64,000 nucleotides of DNA, taken from the NCBI RefSeq assembly GCF_002072175.1, contig NZ_MVIV01000006.1, positions 88,687 to 152,686 of the forward strand, read 5' to 3'. The notes beneath the pieces were generated by a model, which saw only the letters and a program-made list of their open reading frames with translations, had not been told where the DNA came from and ran no database searches. The stretch comes from Actinomyces gaoshouyii. Lineage in GTDB: Bacteria; Actinomycetota; Actinomycetes; Actinomycetales; Actinomycetaceae. The first letter of the stretch is position 1. Each line of letters opens with the position of its first letter. Shown here in pieces: positions 26,214 to 35,793 of the stretch. The position numbers and the translations under genes are program-made.

Positions 26214-27420
26214 CAACCGCCCCGACGATGCCCCCTTGCGCCCCCTGCGCGTCCTCCTGGCCGGGGGAGGCACCGCCGGCCACGTCAACCCCCTCCTGGC
26301 CACGGCCGCGGCCCTGACCGACCCCGCCCTGGGCGGCCATCCGGGCACTCGGATCCTCGTCCTGGGCACCCGCCAGGGACTGGAGGCGCGCCTCGTGCCC
26401 GAGGCCGGCCATGACCTCGCCTTCATCCCCCGCGTCCCCCTGCCCCGCAAGCCGAGTCTCGACCTGCTTCGCCTGCCCGGCAACCTGCGCTCCGCCGTGC
26501 GCGCCGCGCGCGAGGCGATCGAGCGCGTGGGGGCCGACGTCGTCGTCGGCTTCGGCGGCTACGTCGCCACCCCCGCCTACCTCGCCGCCCGCCGCGCCGG
26601 CGTGCCCATCGTCATCCACGAGCAGAACGCCCGCCCCGGCCTGGCCAACAGGCTCGGCGCCCGCTGGGCCCGCGCCGTGGCCCTCACCTTCGCCTCCACC
26701 CCGCTCATGGCCGCCAAGGGATCCACCGAGATGACCGGGCTGCCCCTGCGCCCCGCGATCGCCGGGCTCGTCGCGTCCCAGGTCACCGCCGACGGCGCCG
26801 CCACCGCCCGGCGCGAGGGCGCCGCCGCCCTCGGCCTCGACCCCGAGCGCCCCACCCTCCTCGTCACCGGGGGCTCGCTCGGCGCGCAGCGCCTCAACGA
26901 GGTCCTCTCCGCCTCGATGGCCCGCCTGCCCAAGGGGCTCCAGGTTCTCCATTTGACCGGAAGGGGCAAGGACGTCCCCGTGCGCGAGGCCCTGGAGAGC
27001 GCCGCCGGGCAGGACCCGTCCCTTCCGGACCGCTACCGGGTCCTCGACTACCTGACTGCCATGGAGCAGGCATACGCCTGCGCCGACGGCGTCGTGTGCC
27101 GCTCCGGTGCCGGGACCGTGGCCGAGCTGACGGCGCTGGGCCTGCCGGCCCTCTACGTTCCCCTGCCCATCGGCAACGGCGAGCAGCGCCTCAACGCCGC
27201 CGACTGCGTGAGCGCTGGGGGAGGGCGGATCGTCCCCAACGCCGAGCTCGACGCCGACGCCCTGCTCTCCTTCACCGGCGTCATCGCCGACGCCGAGCAG
27301 CGCGCCGCCATGGCGAGGGCCGCAGCCGGTGTGGGCGTGCGCGACGGCGCCGCCCGGCTCGGAGCCCTCATCCGAGCCGCAGTGACCAGCAGCGCCGATG
27401 CCGAAGGGAAGAAGAAATGA
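26206..27420 (+). CDS. murG: UDP-GlcNAc:lipid I N-acetylglucosaminyltransferase
   Basis: 404 aa GT28 enzyme completing lipid II on the cytoplasmic membrane face. N-terminal LLAGGGTAGHVNPLLA, VVGFGGYVATPAYLAA, HEQNARPGLANR, and C-terminal VTGGSLGAQRLNEVL, CRSGAGTVAELTALGLPALYVPLP, EQRLNAADCV. Begins with GTG 26206, overlapping ftsW by 8 nt; ends overlapping murC by 4 nt. Confidence 0.95.
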   Translation: MPDNRPDDAPLRPLRVLLAGGGTAGHVNPLLATAAALTDPALGGHPGTRILVLGTRQGLEARLVPEAGHDLAFIPRVPLPRKPSLDLLRLPGNLRSAVRAAREAIERVGADVVVGFGGYVATPAYLAARRAGVPIVIHEQNARPGLANRLGARWARAVALTFASTPLMAAKGSTEMTGLPLRPAIAGLVASQVTADGAATARREGAAALGLDPERPTLLVTGGSLGAQRLNEVLSASMARLPKGLQVLHLTGRGKDVPVREALESAAGQDPSLPDRYRVLDYLTAMEQAYACADGVVCRSGAGTVAELTALGLPALYVPLPIGNGEQRLNAADCVSAGGGRIVPNAELDADALLSFTGVIADAEQRAAMARAAAGVGVRDGAARLGALIRAAVTSSADAEGKKK

Positions 27421-28919
27421 GCACCAGCGAGCAGCCCAGTCATCCGGGGGCCTCCGGGCCCGCCGGCCTGGAGGGCCGGGCCTTCCACCTCGTGGGCGTG
27501 GGCGGCGCGGGCATGAGCGTCGTCGCCCAGCTGCTCGTCGAGCGCGGTGCCGCGGTCACCGGCTCCGACGCCAATGGGGGCGAGGCCTTCGACCGCCTCG
27601 CCGCGGCCGGGATCGGCGTGGTCATCGGCCACGCCGCCGCCAACGTCCCGCCCGACGCGACGCTCGTCGTCTCCACCGCCATCAAGGAGGCCAACCCCGA
27701 GCTGGCCGCCGCCCGCCGGCGCGGCCAGGAGGTCCTGCACCGCTCCCAGGCCCTCGCCCTGGCCGCGGAGGGCCGCGATTTCGTCGCCGTGGCCGGCGCC
27801 CACGGCAAGACCACCACCTCCGGCATGCTCGCCGAGGCGCTCACCGAGGCGGGGGCGGACCCCTCCTTCGCGATCGGCGGCGTGGTCCGCGCCCTGGGCA
27901 CCGGCGCGCATCTGGGCTCCGGTCGCGCCTTCGTGGCCGAGGCCGACGAGTCGGACCGCTCCTTCCTCAACTACGCCCCGCGCATCGCCCTGGTGACGAA
28001 TGTCGAGCCGGACCATCTCGACAACTACGGCACGCCCGAGGCCTTCGAGGCCGCCTTCGTCGACTTCGCACGGCGTCTCGTCCCCGGTGGGCTGCTCGTG
28101 GCCTGTGCCGACGACCCGGGCGCCGCCCGCCTCGCCGCCTCCGCCGTCGCCGAGGGACTGCGCGTGGCCACCTTCGGCAACGCCGAGCCGGCCTTCCTCG
28201 GTCCCAGCCACGAGGCCCACACCCGCTTGCGGATCACCGGCAGGGCAGCGGGCTCCACCGCCGCCACCCTCGCCCGCGCCACTCCCGACGGCGCGCGGGA
28301 GCTGGTCTCACTCGACCTGCGGGTCCCGGGCGACCATGTGGCCCTCGACGCCGCCGGCGCCTGGACCGCGGGCGTCGAGCTGGGGGTCGCCGGTCAGGCG
28401 ATGGCCGATGCCCTGGGCGCTTTCGGCGGTACCGGGCGCCGCTTCGAGGACCGTGGTGAGGCCGGGGGAGTGCGGGTGGTGGACGATTACGCGCACCATC
28501 CGACCGAGATCGAGGCCCTGGTGACCACCGCCCGCGGGGTTGCCACCGCGCGGGGCGGCCGCCTGCTCGTCCTCTTCCAGCCCCACCTCTTCTCCCGCAC
28601 CGCCGCTTTCGCCCCCCGCTTCGGCGCCGCCCTGGCCAAGGCCGACGCCGTCGTCGTCGCCGATGTCTACCCCGCCCGCGAGGCCCAGGAGGACTTCCCC
28701 GGGGTCGATGGCGGGACGATCGTCGCCGAGGTCCCCGGCTCCAGGGCCCGTTTCATTCCTGACCGCCTCGAGGCCGCCCATGCCATCGCCGCCCTCGCGC
28801 GCCCCGGCGACCTCCTTCTGACAGTCGGGGCGGGGGATGTCACCGCGCTCGGCGAGGTGATCCTCGCCGATCTCACGGCGTCGCCCGCCTCCGACTCCGA
28901 GGGCCGGGGGAGCCGATGA
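27417..28919 (+). CDS. murC: UDP-MurNAc:L-alanine ligase
   Basis: 500 aa. First amino-acid ligase of the stem peptide. HLVGVGGAGMSVVAQLL, VAGAHGKTTTSGML (P-loop), EADESDRSFLNYAP, NVEPDHLDNYG and VVDDYAHHPTEIEALV are all present. The start is taken as ATG 27417 in the ATGA overlap with murG; the frame is open further upstream only because it lies inside murG. ATGA overlap with ftsQ at its end. Confidence 0.95.
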   Translation: MSTSEQPSHPGASGPAGLEGRAFHLVGVGGAGMSVVAQLLVERGAAVTGSDANGGEAFDRLAAAGIGVVIGHAAANVPPDATLVVSTAIKEANPELAAARRRGQEVLHRSQALALAAEGRDFVAVAGAHGKTTTSGMLAEALTEAGADPSFAIGGVVRALGTGAHLGSGRAFVAEADESDRSFLNYAPRIALVTNVEPDHLDNYGTPEAFEAAFVDFARRLVPGGLLVACADDPGAARLAASAVAEGLRVATFGNAEPAFLGPSHEAHTRLRITGRAAGSTAATLARATPDGARELVSLDLRVPGDHVALDAAGAWTAGVELGVAGQAMADALGAFGGTGRRFEDRGEAGGVRVVDDYAHHPTEIEALVTTARGVATARGGRLLVLFQPHLFSRTAAFAPRFGAALAKADAVVVADVYPAREAQEDFPGVDGGTIVAEVPGSRARFIPDRLEAAHAIAALARPGDLLLTVGAGDVTALGEVILADLTASPASDSEGRGSR

Positions 28920-29923
28920 GGAGGCCCCGCGCTCCGCGCCCGACGCACGAGCCCGTCGAGCCCATGGGCGTCGAGGAGGCGCGGCAGGCCCCCGACCGGG
29001 CCGGAGACAGGGCCCGTCCCGGCTCTGCCATCCCCGAGGGGGCCGGCCCCGCGCGATACTCCGCCGCAGTGCCCGGCGCGGACTCTGCCACCGCTCCGAC
29101 CGGGGTCGCGACCAGGGCCGAACCCGGCTCACTCGGGCGGCTGCGCGAGCACGCCGCCTCCTCCGTCATCTCCACCGGGCTCACCGACCGCCTGGCCGAG
29201 CGGCGCCGGGCTGCCCGCACCCTGAGGCTGCGGCGCCTGACGGGCGCCGTCGCCGTCATCCTGGTCATCGCTGCGATCGCTTGGGGCGTCCTCTACTCCC
29301 CGCTCCTGGCCCTGCGCCCGGCGGATATCACTGTCGAGGGGGCGCAGGACGCCAGCAGCGGAGTGGACGCCGACCAGGTGCGCGGCGTGCTCGCCGCCCA
29401 CGAGGGGGAGTCCCTCGTGAGGCTCGACGTCGATCGGCTCGGTGGCGAGGTCGCCGACGGCCTGGTCCGTGTGCGCTCGGCCACAGTGACCCGCTCCTGG
29501 CCCCACGGCCTGACCGTCTCCCTGGAGCTGAGGAACCCGGTCGCCGCGCAGGAGACCGAAGAGGGATACGCAGTGCTCGACTCCGAAGCCGTTGTTCTCG
29601 AGACCGTGACCGAGGCGCCCGCAGGCCTCGCGCGCCTGGCCGTTGACGGGGCGGGGGAGGGCGGCGCCCCGCCTCTCAACGCCGCGCAGGTCGCCACGAT
29701 GACGGCCATCATGGGCAGCCTCGACGCGGCGACCCGCCAGCGGGTCTCCCAGGCGACGATCTCCACCACGGGCCAGGTGGGGCTGTCCCTGGCCGATGGG
29801 GCGAGCGTCGTGTGGGGCGACGGCTCCCAGAACGCCCTCAAGGCGAGGGTCCTGGCCACCCTGCTGACCACGTCTGCTCGCGTCTACGACGTCTCCGCGC
29901 CGCACAACCCGACGACCCGCTGA
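28916..29923 (+). CDS. ftsQ: Cell division protein FtsQ
   Basis: 335 aa. About 115 cytoplasmic residues rich in Pro/Arg/Ala, one membrane segment (LTGAVAVILVIAAIAWGVLYS), then a POTRA domain (ADITVEGAQDASSGVDADQVRGVLAAHEGESLVRLDV) and the FtsQ beta domain (ATVTRSWPHGLTVSLELRNPVA). Scaffold of the divisome linking FtsZ-ring proteins to FtsWI. The cytoplasmic part is longer than average. Last gene before ftsZ; 156 bp separate them. Confidence 0.9.
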   Translation: MRRPRAPRPTHEPVEPMGVEEARQAPDRAGDRARPGSAIPEGAGPARYSAAVPGADSATAPTGVATRAEPGSLGRLREHAASSVISTGLTDRLAERRRAARTLRLRRLTGAVAVILVIAAIAWGVLYSPLLALRPADITVEGAQDASSGVDADQVRGVLAAHEGESLVRLDVDRLGGEVADGLVRVRSATVTRSWPHGLTVSLELRNPVAAQETEEGYAVLDSEAVVLETVTEAPAGLARLAVDGAGEGGAPPLNAAQVATMTAIMGSLDAATRQRVSQATISTTGQVGLSLADGASVVWGDGSQNALKARVLATLLTTSARVYDVSAPHNPTTR

Positions 29924-29980
29924 GCGCGCGTCTGACACGCCGAGGAAAATCCAGGCCGGTTCCGCCGCGGACCCATAGCG

Positions 29981-30031
29981 TTGCCCTTGTCATCGCAAGA
30001 ATGACATAAGTATAAACCTCAACGTGAGGTT
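29981..30031 (+). promoter_or_regulatory. Own promoter and leader hairpin of ftsZ
   Basis: TTGTCA (29987-29992), an 18-bp spacer and TATAAA (30011-30016) form a SigA-like promoter in an AT-rich patch. TGTCAT (29988-29993) and ATGACA (30001-30006) make an inverted repeat across the spacer. The would-be leader starts with AACCTCA-acg-TGAGGTT (30015-30031), a small hairpin. The SD GGAGG (30069-30073) precedes GTG 30080. Confidence 0.5.
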
Positions 30032-30079
30032 GAGGGTCGAGGGGAGCCCGGAGGGCTCGCACGAGCGCGGAGGCAGACA

Positions 30080-31399
30080 GTGGTGGAGTCCCAGCACTAC
30101 CAGGCGATCATCAAGGTCGTGGGCGTCGGCGGTGGCGGAGTCAACGCCGTTAACCGCATGATCGAGGCCGACTTGCGCGGCGTGGAGTTCCTGGCGGTCA
30201 ATACCGACGCCCAGGCCCTCATCATGTCCGACGCGGACACGAAGCTCGACGTCGGTCGGGATCTGACCCGCGGTCTGGGCGCCGGGGCGGACCCGTCGAT
30301 CGGGCGCAAGGCCGCCGAGGACCATGAGGAGGAGATCCGCGAGGCCCTCGAGGGCGCGGACATGGTCTTCGTGACCGCGGGCGAGGGTGGCGGCACCGGC
30401 ACCGGTGCCGCGCCCGTCGTGGCGCGTGTCGCTCACGAGCTCGGAGCCCTGACCATCGGCGTGGTCACTCGTCCGTTCTCCTTCGAGGGCCGGCGCCGCG
30501 CCGCCCAGGCCGAGGAGGGCGTCAACAAGCTTCGCGCCGAGGTCGACACCCTCATCGTCATCCCCAACGACCGCCTCCTGCAGATCGCGGACCGCAACAT
30601 CTCCGTGGTCGACGCCTTCAAGCAGGCCGATCAGGTCCTCCTCCAAGGTGTTCAGGGCATCACCGAGCTCATCACGACCCCCGGCCTCATCAACGTCGAT
30701 TTCAACGATGTCAAGTCCGTCATGCAGAACGCCGGCAGCGCTCTCATGGGCATCGGCTCGGCCACCGGCGAGGGCCGCGCGCTGGCCGCCACCGAGCAGG
30801 CCATCGCCTCCCCGCTGCTGGAGTCCTCCATCGATGGCGCCCACGGTGTCCTCATCTTCTTCCAGGGCGGCTCCGACCTCGGCCTCTTCGAGATCTCCGA
30901 GGCCGCCAACCTCGTGCGCGAGTCCGTCCACCCCGAGGCGAACATCATCTTCGGCAACGTGGTCGACGGCGCTCTGGGCGACGAGGTCCGCGTCACCGTC
31001 ATCGCGGCCGGCTTCGATGAGGAGCCCGTCCCCGCGGGCCTCGACCGCGCGGCCTCCCAGAAGAGCGCCCGCCACTCCGCTCAGCCGGCCACCCGCACCG
31101 TTGAGCCCCGCAACTCCTCGCACGCGGCGGACCCCGCCGTGACCACTCCGGTCCCGCAGCCGCCGGCGGTGAAGTCCGCCCCGGTGTCCGCTTCCGCCCC
31201 CACTGCGGTTCCTCCGCTGCCCGCGCCCGTCGCCCAGGAGCGCCCCGCCTCCGTCCCGGTCTCGCCCTCGGACAACACCGGCTCCGTTCCCGTGTTCGTG
31301 GACGCCGCCGCCGAGCAGCCCCCCGTGGAGCTCGCGGTGCCCCCGATGCTGGGCGCCGACGCCGAGGACACCATCGACCTGCCCGACTTCCTGCGCTGA
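30080..31399 (+). CDS. ftsZ: Cell division GTPase FtsZ
   Basis: 439 aa tubulin homologue. [18 protein letters not shown] at the N-terminus, tubulin signature [11 protein letters not shown] (about 103-112), synergy-loop region [11 protein letters not shown]. After residue ~320 comes a Pro/Ala/Ser linker of ~100 residues and the C-terminal peptide [10 protein letters not shown], which in actinobacteria binds SepF and FtsW. GTG start behind a clear SD. Its promoter region is separate from the preceding mur genes. pgeF follows after 14 nt. Confidence 0.96.
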   Translation: MVESQHYQAIIKVVGVGGGGVNAVNRMIEADLRGVEFLAVNTDAQALIMSDADTKLDVGRDLTRGLGAGADPSIGRKAAEDHEEEIREALEGADMVFVTAGEGGGTGTGAAPVVARVAHELGALTIGVVTRPFSFEGRRRAAQAEEGVNKLRAEVDTLIVIPNDRLLQIADRNISVVDAFKQADQVLLQGVQGITELITTPGLINVDFNDVKSVMQNAGSALMGIGSATGEGRALAATEQAIASPLLESSIDGAHGVLIFFQGGSDLGLFEISEAANLVRESVHPEANIIFGNVVDGALGDEVRVTVIAAGFDEEPVPAGLDRAASQKSARHSAQPATRTVEPRNSSHAADPAVTTPVPQPPAVKSAPVSASAPTAVPPLPAPVAQERPASVPVSPSDNTGSVPVFVDAAAEQPPVELAVPPMLGADAEDTIDLPDFLR

Positions 31400-31413
31400 G
31401 CGCGGGAGCCGGC

Positions 31414-32187
31414 ATGACGATCCCCGGCCTTATCGAGGCCGACCTGGGCCCCCGCGCCCGCGGGTACTTCACCTCCCGCGGCGCGGGGGCCTCTCGCCTG
31501 CCCGCACCGATCGATGCGGGCTACGCCGGGCTCAACCTCGCCGACCGCGTCGGCGACGACCCCGCTCATGTCGCCGCCTGCCGTGCCTGGTTGGAGAGCA
31601 CCGTGGGCCTGGAGGGCGGGGACATCGCCTGGATGAACCAGGTCCACTCCGACATCATCGCCCATGCCCGGCGGGGGAGCGCCCCGACCGCCGACGCCCT
31701 CATCCTCGACGCGCGCGCTGAGGAGGCCTCTGCCCGGTCCCCGCGCGGCGCGGGCGTGCTGGTCGCCGACTGCGTGCCACTGCTGCTCGCCTCCGCGGAT
31801 GGGCGCCTGGTGGCCGCGGTCCACGCCGGCCGCAGGGGCATGCTCGGCGGCGTCGTGCCCAGGACGGTCGAGGAGATGACGCGGCTCGGGGCAGATCCGT
31901 CGGGAATCAGCGCGGCGATCGGTCCGAGCATCTGCGGGCGCTGCTACGAGGTGCCCGGAACCATGCGCGACGAGGCCGCCGCCGTCGAGCCGGCCTGCGC
32001 CTCCACCACATCCTGGGGGACCCCCGGCCTCGACGTCGCGGCCGGCGTTATCGCCCAGCTTCAGCGCTCCGGTGTCGCGCGGATCGCGCCGGGCGAGTGG
32101 TGCACCTTCGAGGATGAGCGCTTCTTCTCCTACCGCCGCGAGGGAACCACGGGGCGCCTGGCTGGTATCGTCCTGACAACAATCTGA
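31414..32187 (+). CDS. pgeF: Peptidoglycan editing factor PgeF (laccase-domain/YfiH family)
   Basis: 257 aa. Polyphenol-oxidase-type fold; Cys/His metal ligands are visible in NQVHSD, VADCVPLLL and VHAGRRGML, plus GPSICGRCYEVP. In E. coli the family member prevents misincorporation of L-Ser in stem peptides. It directly follows ftsZ, as is usual. In most relatives a yggS-type PLP-binding gene comes next, but here the gap leads straight to sepF. Confidence 0.88.
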   Translation: MTIPGLIEADLGPRARGYFTSRGAGASRLPAPIDAGYAGLNLADRVGDDPAHVAACRAWLESTVGLEGGDIAWMNQVHSDIIAHARRGSAPTADALILDARAEEASARSPRGAGVLVADCVPLLLASADGRLVAAVHAGRRGMLGGVVPRTVEEMTRLGADPSGISAAIGPSICGRCYEVPGTMRDEAAAVEPACASTTSWGTPGLDVAAGVIAQLQRSGVARIAPGEWCTFEDERFFSYRREGTTGRLAGIVLTTI

Positions 32188-32335
32188 GAATTGCCTGATC
32201 GTAGGGGTATTGCCTCATGGTCGCTTCGAGGACACGCCGTGCCCAATCACCGACGCTCGCTCCGATGACCGATAACGTCGCCCACACCGGGAGGCCAGGG
32301 GACGCCCGGGGGAGCCAACGGAGAAGGAGCCAGCT

Positions 32336-32788
32336 ATGAGCGCACTGCGCAAGGTGTCGACATTCCTCGGGTACACCGAGCCCGAGCGGGAGCTCTACGC
32401 GGAGGACGAGGAGGTCTACGCCCCCGTCTTCGATCAGGTGGCCGAGGAGGCCGACCCCGAGCCGTCGGCCCCGAGCGCCTATGAGGCCGCTCTGGAGCCG
32501 GTGTCGGTGCCCGATCTGCGCCGCATCGTCACCGTGCACCCCTCCACCTACAACGAGGCCCGCGTCATCGGCGAGGCCTTCCGCGACGGCGCGCCCGTCA
32601 TCATCAACCTCACCGGCATGAGCGAGGCCGAGGCCCGCCGGATGGTGGACTTCTCCGCCGGGCTCGTGCACGGCCTGCGCGGTGCCATCGAGCCCATCAC
32701 GCCCCGCGTCTTCCTGCTCACCCCCGCGAGCGTCGAGATCGACGACGGTGAGGCCGAGGAGCGCGACCGCTTCTTCAACCAGAGCTGA
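32336..32788 (+). CDS. sepF: Cell division protein SepF
   Basis: 150 aa. N-terminal amphipathic membrane-targeting helix ([13 protein letters not shown]), acidic linker, and the C-terminal SepF domain with [51 protein letters not shown]. In actinobacteria lacking FtsA it is the main FtsZ membrane anchor, binding the FtsZ C-terminal peptide. SD GAGAAGGAG is upstream. A 148-bp gap separates it from pgeF. Confidence 0.94.
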   Translation: MSALRKVSTFLGYTEPERELYAEDEEVYAPVFDQVAEEADPEPSAPSAYEAALEPVSVPDLRRIVTVHPSTYNEARVIGEAFRDGAPVIINLTGMSEAEARRMVDFSAGLVHGLRGAIEPITPRVFLLTPASVEIDDGEAEERDRFFNQS

Positions 32789-32797
32789 GTCATAGGG

Positions 32798-33103
32798 GTG
32801 GAAGCGCTGCATTCGGTCATTTCGATCATCAGTAGCCTGCTGAGCATCTGCATCCTCATCCTCGTGATCAGGGTGGTGCTCGACCTGGTGACCGTGTTCG
32901 CCAGGTCGTGGAGGCCCACCGGCGCGGTGCTCCTGCTGGCCAATCTCGTGTACTCCCTGACCGACCCCCCGCTGCGCTTCCTCAGGCGGCGAATCCCTGC
33001 TCTCACTCTGGGCTCCTTCGGGATCGACCTGAGCTTCCTGGCGCTCTGGTTCGGCATCATGATCGTCCAGTACCTCCTGGTGATCCTCGACAGGCTCCTG
33101 TGA
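32798..33103 (+). CDS. YggT family membrane protein
   Basis: 101 aa starting at GTG 32798, nine bases after sepF. Two hydrophobic segments (ISIISSLLSICILILVIRVVLDLV and IDLSFLALWFGIMIVQYLLVIL) flank a cytoplasmic loop with the family stretch SLTDPPLRFLRRRIP. Function unknown; it is consistently found between sepF and divIVA in Gram-positive bacteria. Confidence 0.88.
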   Translation: MEALHSVISIISSLLSICILILVIRVVLDLVTVFARSWRPTGAVLLLANLVYSLTDPPLRFLRRRIPALTLGSFGIDLSFLALWFGIMIVQYLLVILDRLL

Positions 33104-33229
33104 GGGGGCGCTCATGAATCCTGGTGACCTGCTTCTTCCCACTTCTGGCAAGGGGATCGATCTGCTCCGGGTGTGACGAGGACAGCGTGATTCGCATCCC
33201 TCTCCGGCCCCGCGCGGCGTCAGTTCAGG

Positions 33230-33265
33230 TACTGTAGTCAACGTGAGTCACCGGTTGATCCGGTG
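33230..33265 (+). promoter_or_regulatory. Promoter region of wag31/divIVA
   Basis: TACTGT -10 box (33230-33235) about 65 bp before the start, followed in the leader by the inverted repeat CACCGG-ttgat-CCGGTG (33249-33254 / 33260-33265). Confidence 0.4.
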
Positions 33266-33302
33266 CTTGTGACAATGTCCGTAACGACACCGAGGTGACG
33301 AT

Positions 33303-33941
33303 ATGACGCTGCTGACAGCAGACGACGTCCTCAACAAGAAGTTCCAGGCGACGAAGTTCCGCGAGGGTTACGAGCAGGACGAGGTCGATGAGTTCCTTGA
33401 CGAGGTCGTCGAGGCGATGCGCCAGCTCGAGGCAGAGAACGTCGAGCTCAAGGCGAAGCTGGATGCCGCGAACCGCCGCATCGAGGAGCTCTCCCAGGCC
33501 GCTCCTGCGCGCACCGGTGCCGCCTCTGCTGCGGCTGCCGCTCCGGTTGTCAACGAGCCCTCGGCGGTCTCCGCTCCCACCGCTTCCCCGGCGCTGTCGG
33601 CCATGTCGGCCATGGGCGTCAACGGGGACGAGCCCGGTGCTGCCTCCGGCATGCTCGAGCTCGCCCAGCGCCTGCACGACGAGCACGTGTCCAATGGTAA
33701 GGCTGAGGGTGAGCGCATCGTCGCTGAGGCCCGCGCCACTGGTGAGCAGATCGTCCGCGACGCCGAGGACCAGCGCAACCGCACTCTCGCCCAGCTCGAG
33801 AAGGAGCGCTCCGGCCTGGAGCACAAGATCGACGAGTTGCGCCGCTTCGAGTCCGACTACCGGACCCGCCTCAAGAGCTACCTCACCAACCTCCTCACCA
33901 ATGTCGAGGAGGGCTCCAGCACCGAGGCCGGCCACATCTGA
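33303..33941 (+). CDS. wag31: Polar growth protein Wag31/DivIVA
   Basis: 212 aa. N-terminal DivIVA membrane-binding domain LLTADDVLNKKFQATKFREGYEQDEVDEFLDEVVEAM, coiled coil (MRQLEAENVELKAKLDAANRRIEELSQ), a variable Ala/Ser/Pro linker, then a second coiled coil from about residue 118 to 208. Marks curved membranes at poles and septa and organises tip growth and peptidoglycan synthesis. Codon use (GGT, CGC, AAG, GAG) looks like that of a highly expressed gene. A strong hairpin follows. Confidence 0.93.
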   Translation: MTLLTADDVLNKKFQATKFREGYEQDEVDEFLDEVVEAMRQLEAENVELKAKLDAANRRIEELSQAAPARTGAASAAAAAPVVNEPSAVSAPTASPALSAMSAMGVNGDEPGAASGMLELAQRLHDEHVSNGKAEGERIVAEARATGEQIVRDAEDQRNRTLAQLEKERSGLEHKIDELRRFESDYRTRLKSYLTNLLTNVEEGSSTEAGHI

Positions 33942-33979
33942 TCGGCCCGGCGCCCCGCGCGCCGGCACCGCATGCCCAT

Positions 33980-34020
33980 CGTCGAGGGCGGCGACCCCAG
34001 CCGGGTGGCCGCCCTCGACG
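33980..34020 (+). terminator. 13-bp hairpin after wag31
   Basis: Perfect stem 33980-33992 / 34008-34020 (CGTCGAGGGCGGC and complement), 15-nt loop, 38 nt after the wag31 stop and before lspA; no T-run. Confidence 0.75.
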
Positions 34021-34054
34021 TGTGGGCGCACCGCGCTGACTCTTGGAAGAACCC

Positions 34055-34876
34055 ATGACCGACGACGACATCCCCCAGATCCACTCCATGCCCTCGGCCG
34101 ACTCGAGCACCGGTCCCGTCGACCTGGGCCCGGTCCAGGTCTCCGGTCCGTCTGCGGACACCCCCCCCGGCGGGCCCGCGCCTCTCGTCGACCCGGGCGG
34201 GCCGGGCGGCCCCGCCAACCTCGCCTCCGAACGCGACGGGGCGCCCACCCGTGGAGCGAGCGGCCCGATCGGCCGCATGGGCGCGCCGGCGATCGTCTGC
34301 CTCATCGCCGCGATCCTCGTCGCCGTCGATCAGGTGACGAAGCTGTGGGCCGTGGCGGCCCTGTCCGGGCACGCGCGGATCCCGATCATCGGCGATCTGC
34401 TGGGGCTTGTCCTCGTTCGCAATCCAGGTGCCGCCTTCTCCCTGGCCACGGGCCAGACCTGGATCTTCTCCGTCGTCGCGCTCGTTGTGGTCGTCGTCGT
34501 GATCCGGGCCTCGCGCGAGCTCGGGGCGCGCGCGTGGACGATCGCCCTGGGCCTCGTGCTCGGCGGGGCCGTCGGCAATCTCATCGACCGGCTCGTGCGC
34601 GCACCGGGCCCCCTGCGCGGGCACGTCGTCGACTTCATCGACTACGGGGGGCAGTTCGTCGGCAACGTGGCCGATATCGCGATCGTCGGCGCGGCCGGGG
34701 CCATCATGGTCCTGTCGGTCCTGGGCATCAATCTCGATGGCACCCGCGCGGGCGAGGACGACGATCATCACGGCGCCGTCACTGCCGCGGGCGCGGCGAT
34801 CGGGCCCGAGGGGGGCGGCGAGACGAGGAGGTCCCGGCGGGCACGGCGGCGCGATGAGTCGGGGGCACGGGCATGA
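34055..34876 (+). CDS. lspA: Lipoprotein signal peptidase II
   Basis: 273 aa, longer than the usual ~165-200 because of an ~85-residue Pro/Gly/Asp-rich cytoplasmic N-terminus. The membrane core has all family motifs: VAVDQVTKLWA, LVRNPGAAFSLA, GNLIDRLVRAPGPLRGHVVDFID (first catalytic Asp) and GNVADIAIVG (second). Cleaves prolipoprotein signal peptides. ATG 34055 with GGAAGA upstream is preferred over the in-frame TTG at 34043. Charged Arg-rich C-terminus. ATGA overlap with rluD. Confidence 0.92.
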   Translation: MTDDDIPQIHSMPSADSSTGPVDLGPVQVSGPSADTPPGGPAPLVDPGGPGGPANLASERDGAPTRGASGPIGRMGAPAIVCLIAAILVAVDQVTKLWAVAALSGHARIPIIGDLLGLVLVRNPGAAFSLATGQTWIFSVVALVVVVVVIRASRELGARAWTIALGLVLGGAVGNLIDRLVRAPGPLRGHVVDFIDYGGQFVGNVADIAIVGAAGAIMVLSVLGINLDGTRAGEDDDHHGAVTAAGAAIGPEGGGETRRSRRARRRDESGARA

Positions 34877-35793
34877 GCCTGCGCCTCCTGCCCGTGCCCG
34901 ATGGGCTCGATGGCGAGCGCGCCGATGCCGCCGTCTCCCGCATGACGGGTCTGTCCCGCTCCAAGGCCGCCGAGATCTGCGCCAACGGCGGAGCCAGGAT
35001 GGCAGGCTCCCCCCTGGGGAAGTCGGATCGCGTGGTCGGTGGCGCGATGCTGGAGATCGATCTGCCCGATCCTCGGCCCGCTGGGCCCGTGGCCACCCCG
35101 GTGGAGGGGATGGGGATCCTGTACGAGGATGAGGACATCGTCGTCGTCGACAAACCGGCGGGCGTGGCCGCGCATCCGTCGATGGGCTGGGATGGCCCGG
35201 ACGTGCTCGGCGCGCTCAAGGCGATGCGCGTGCGCGTGGCGACCTCCGGCGCGGCGGAGCGGCAGGGGATCGTCTCGCGCCTGGACGTGGGCACCTCCGG
35301 GGTGATGATCGTGGCCAAGGGGGAGCGCGCGTACTCCGTGCTCAAGCAGGCATTCCGGAGCCATGATGTGGACAAGGTCTACCACGCGCTCGTCCAGGGG
35401 CATCTCGATCCGCCGTCGGGGACGATCGACGCGCCGATCGGCCGGCATCCGAGCCGCGAGTGGAGGATGGCGATCATCGACGGCGGACGGGAATCGATCA
35501 CCCACTACGACGTCATCGAGGTCATGCCGCGGGCCTGCCTGGTGGAGGTGCACCTGGAGACGGGGCGCACCCACCAGATCCGCGTGCATATGGCGGCGGT
35601 GGGACATCCCTGCGTCGGGGATGAGACCTATGGGACGGATGCGGCTCTCGCGGAGCGGGCCGGGCTGGTCCGGCAGTGGTTGCACGCCGTGGAGCTCGGC
35701 ATCGACCACCCGATCACGGGGGAGTCGATGCGCTTCCGCTCGGAGTACCCGGAGGACCTGGTGCGCGCCCTCGAGACGATGAGGGCCGTATGA
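34873..35793 (+). CDS. rluD: 23S rRNA pseudouridine synthase, RluD family
   Basis: 306 aa. N-terminal S4 RNA-binding domain (LDGERADAAVSRMTGLSRSKAAEICANGGARM) and RluA-type catalytic domain: VVDKPAGVAAHPS, SRLDVGTSGVMIVAKGERA (catalytic Asp; the usual HRLD histidine is Ser here), GRTHQIRVHMAAVGHPCVGDETYG. Classed as RluD by its position after lspA, a conserved actinobacterial pair; the target uridines are inferred. ATGA overlaps on both sides. Confidence 0.9.
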   Translation: MSLRLLPVPDGLDGERADAAVSRMTGLSRSKAAEICANGGARMAGSPLGKSDRVVGGAMLEIDLPDPRPAGPVATPVEGMGILYEDEDIVVVDKPAGVAAHPSMGWDGPDVLGALKAMRVRVATSGAAERQGIVSRLDVGTSGVMIVAKGERAYSVLKQAFRSHDVDKVYHALVQGHLDPPSGTIDAPIGRHPSREWRMAIIDGGRESITHYDVIEVMPRACLVEVHLETGRTHQIRVHMAAVGHPCVGDETYGTDAALAERAGLVRQWLHAVELGIDHPITGESMRFRSEYPEDLVRALETMRAV

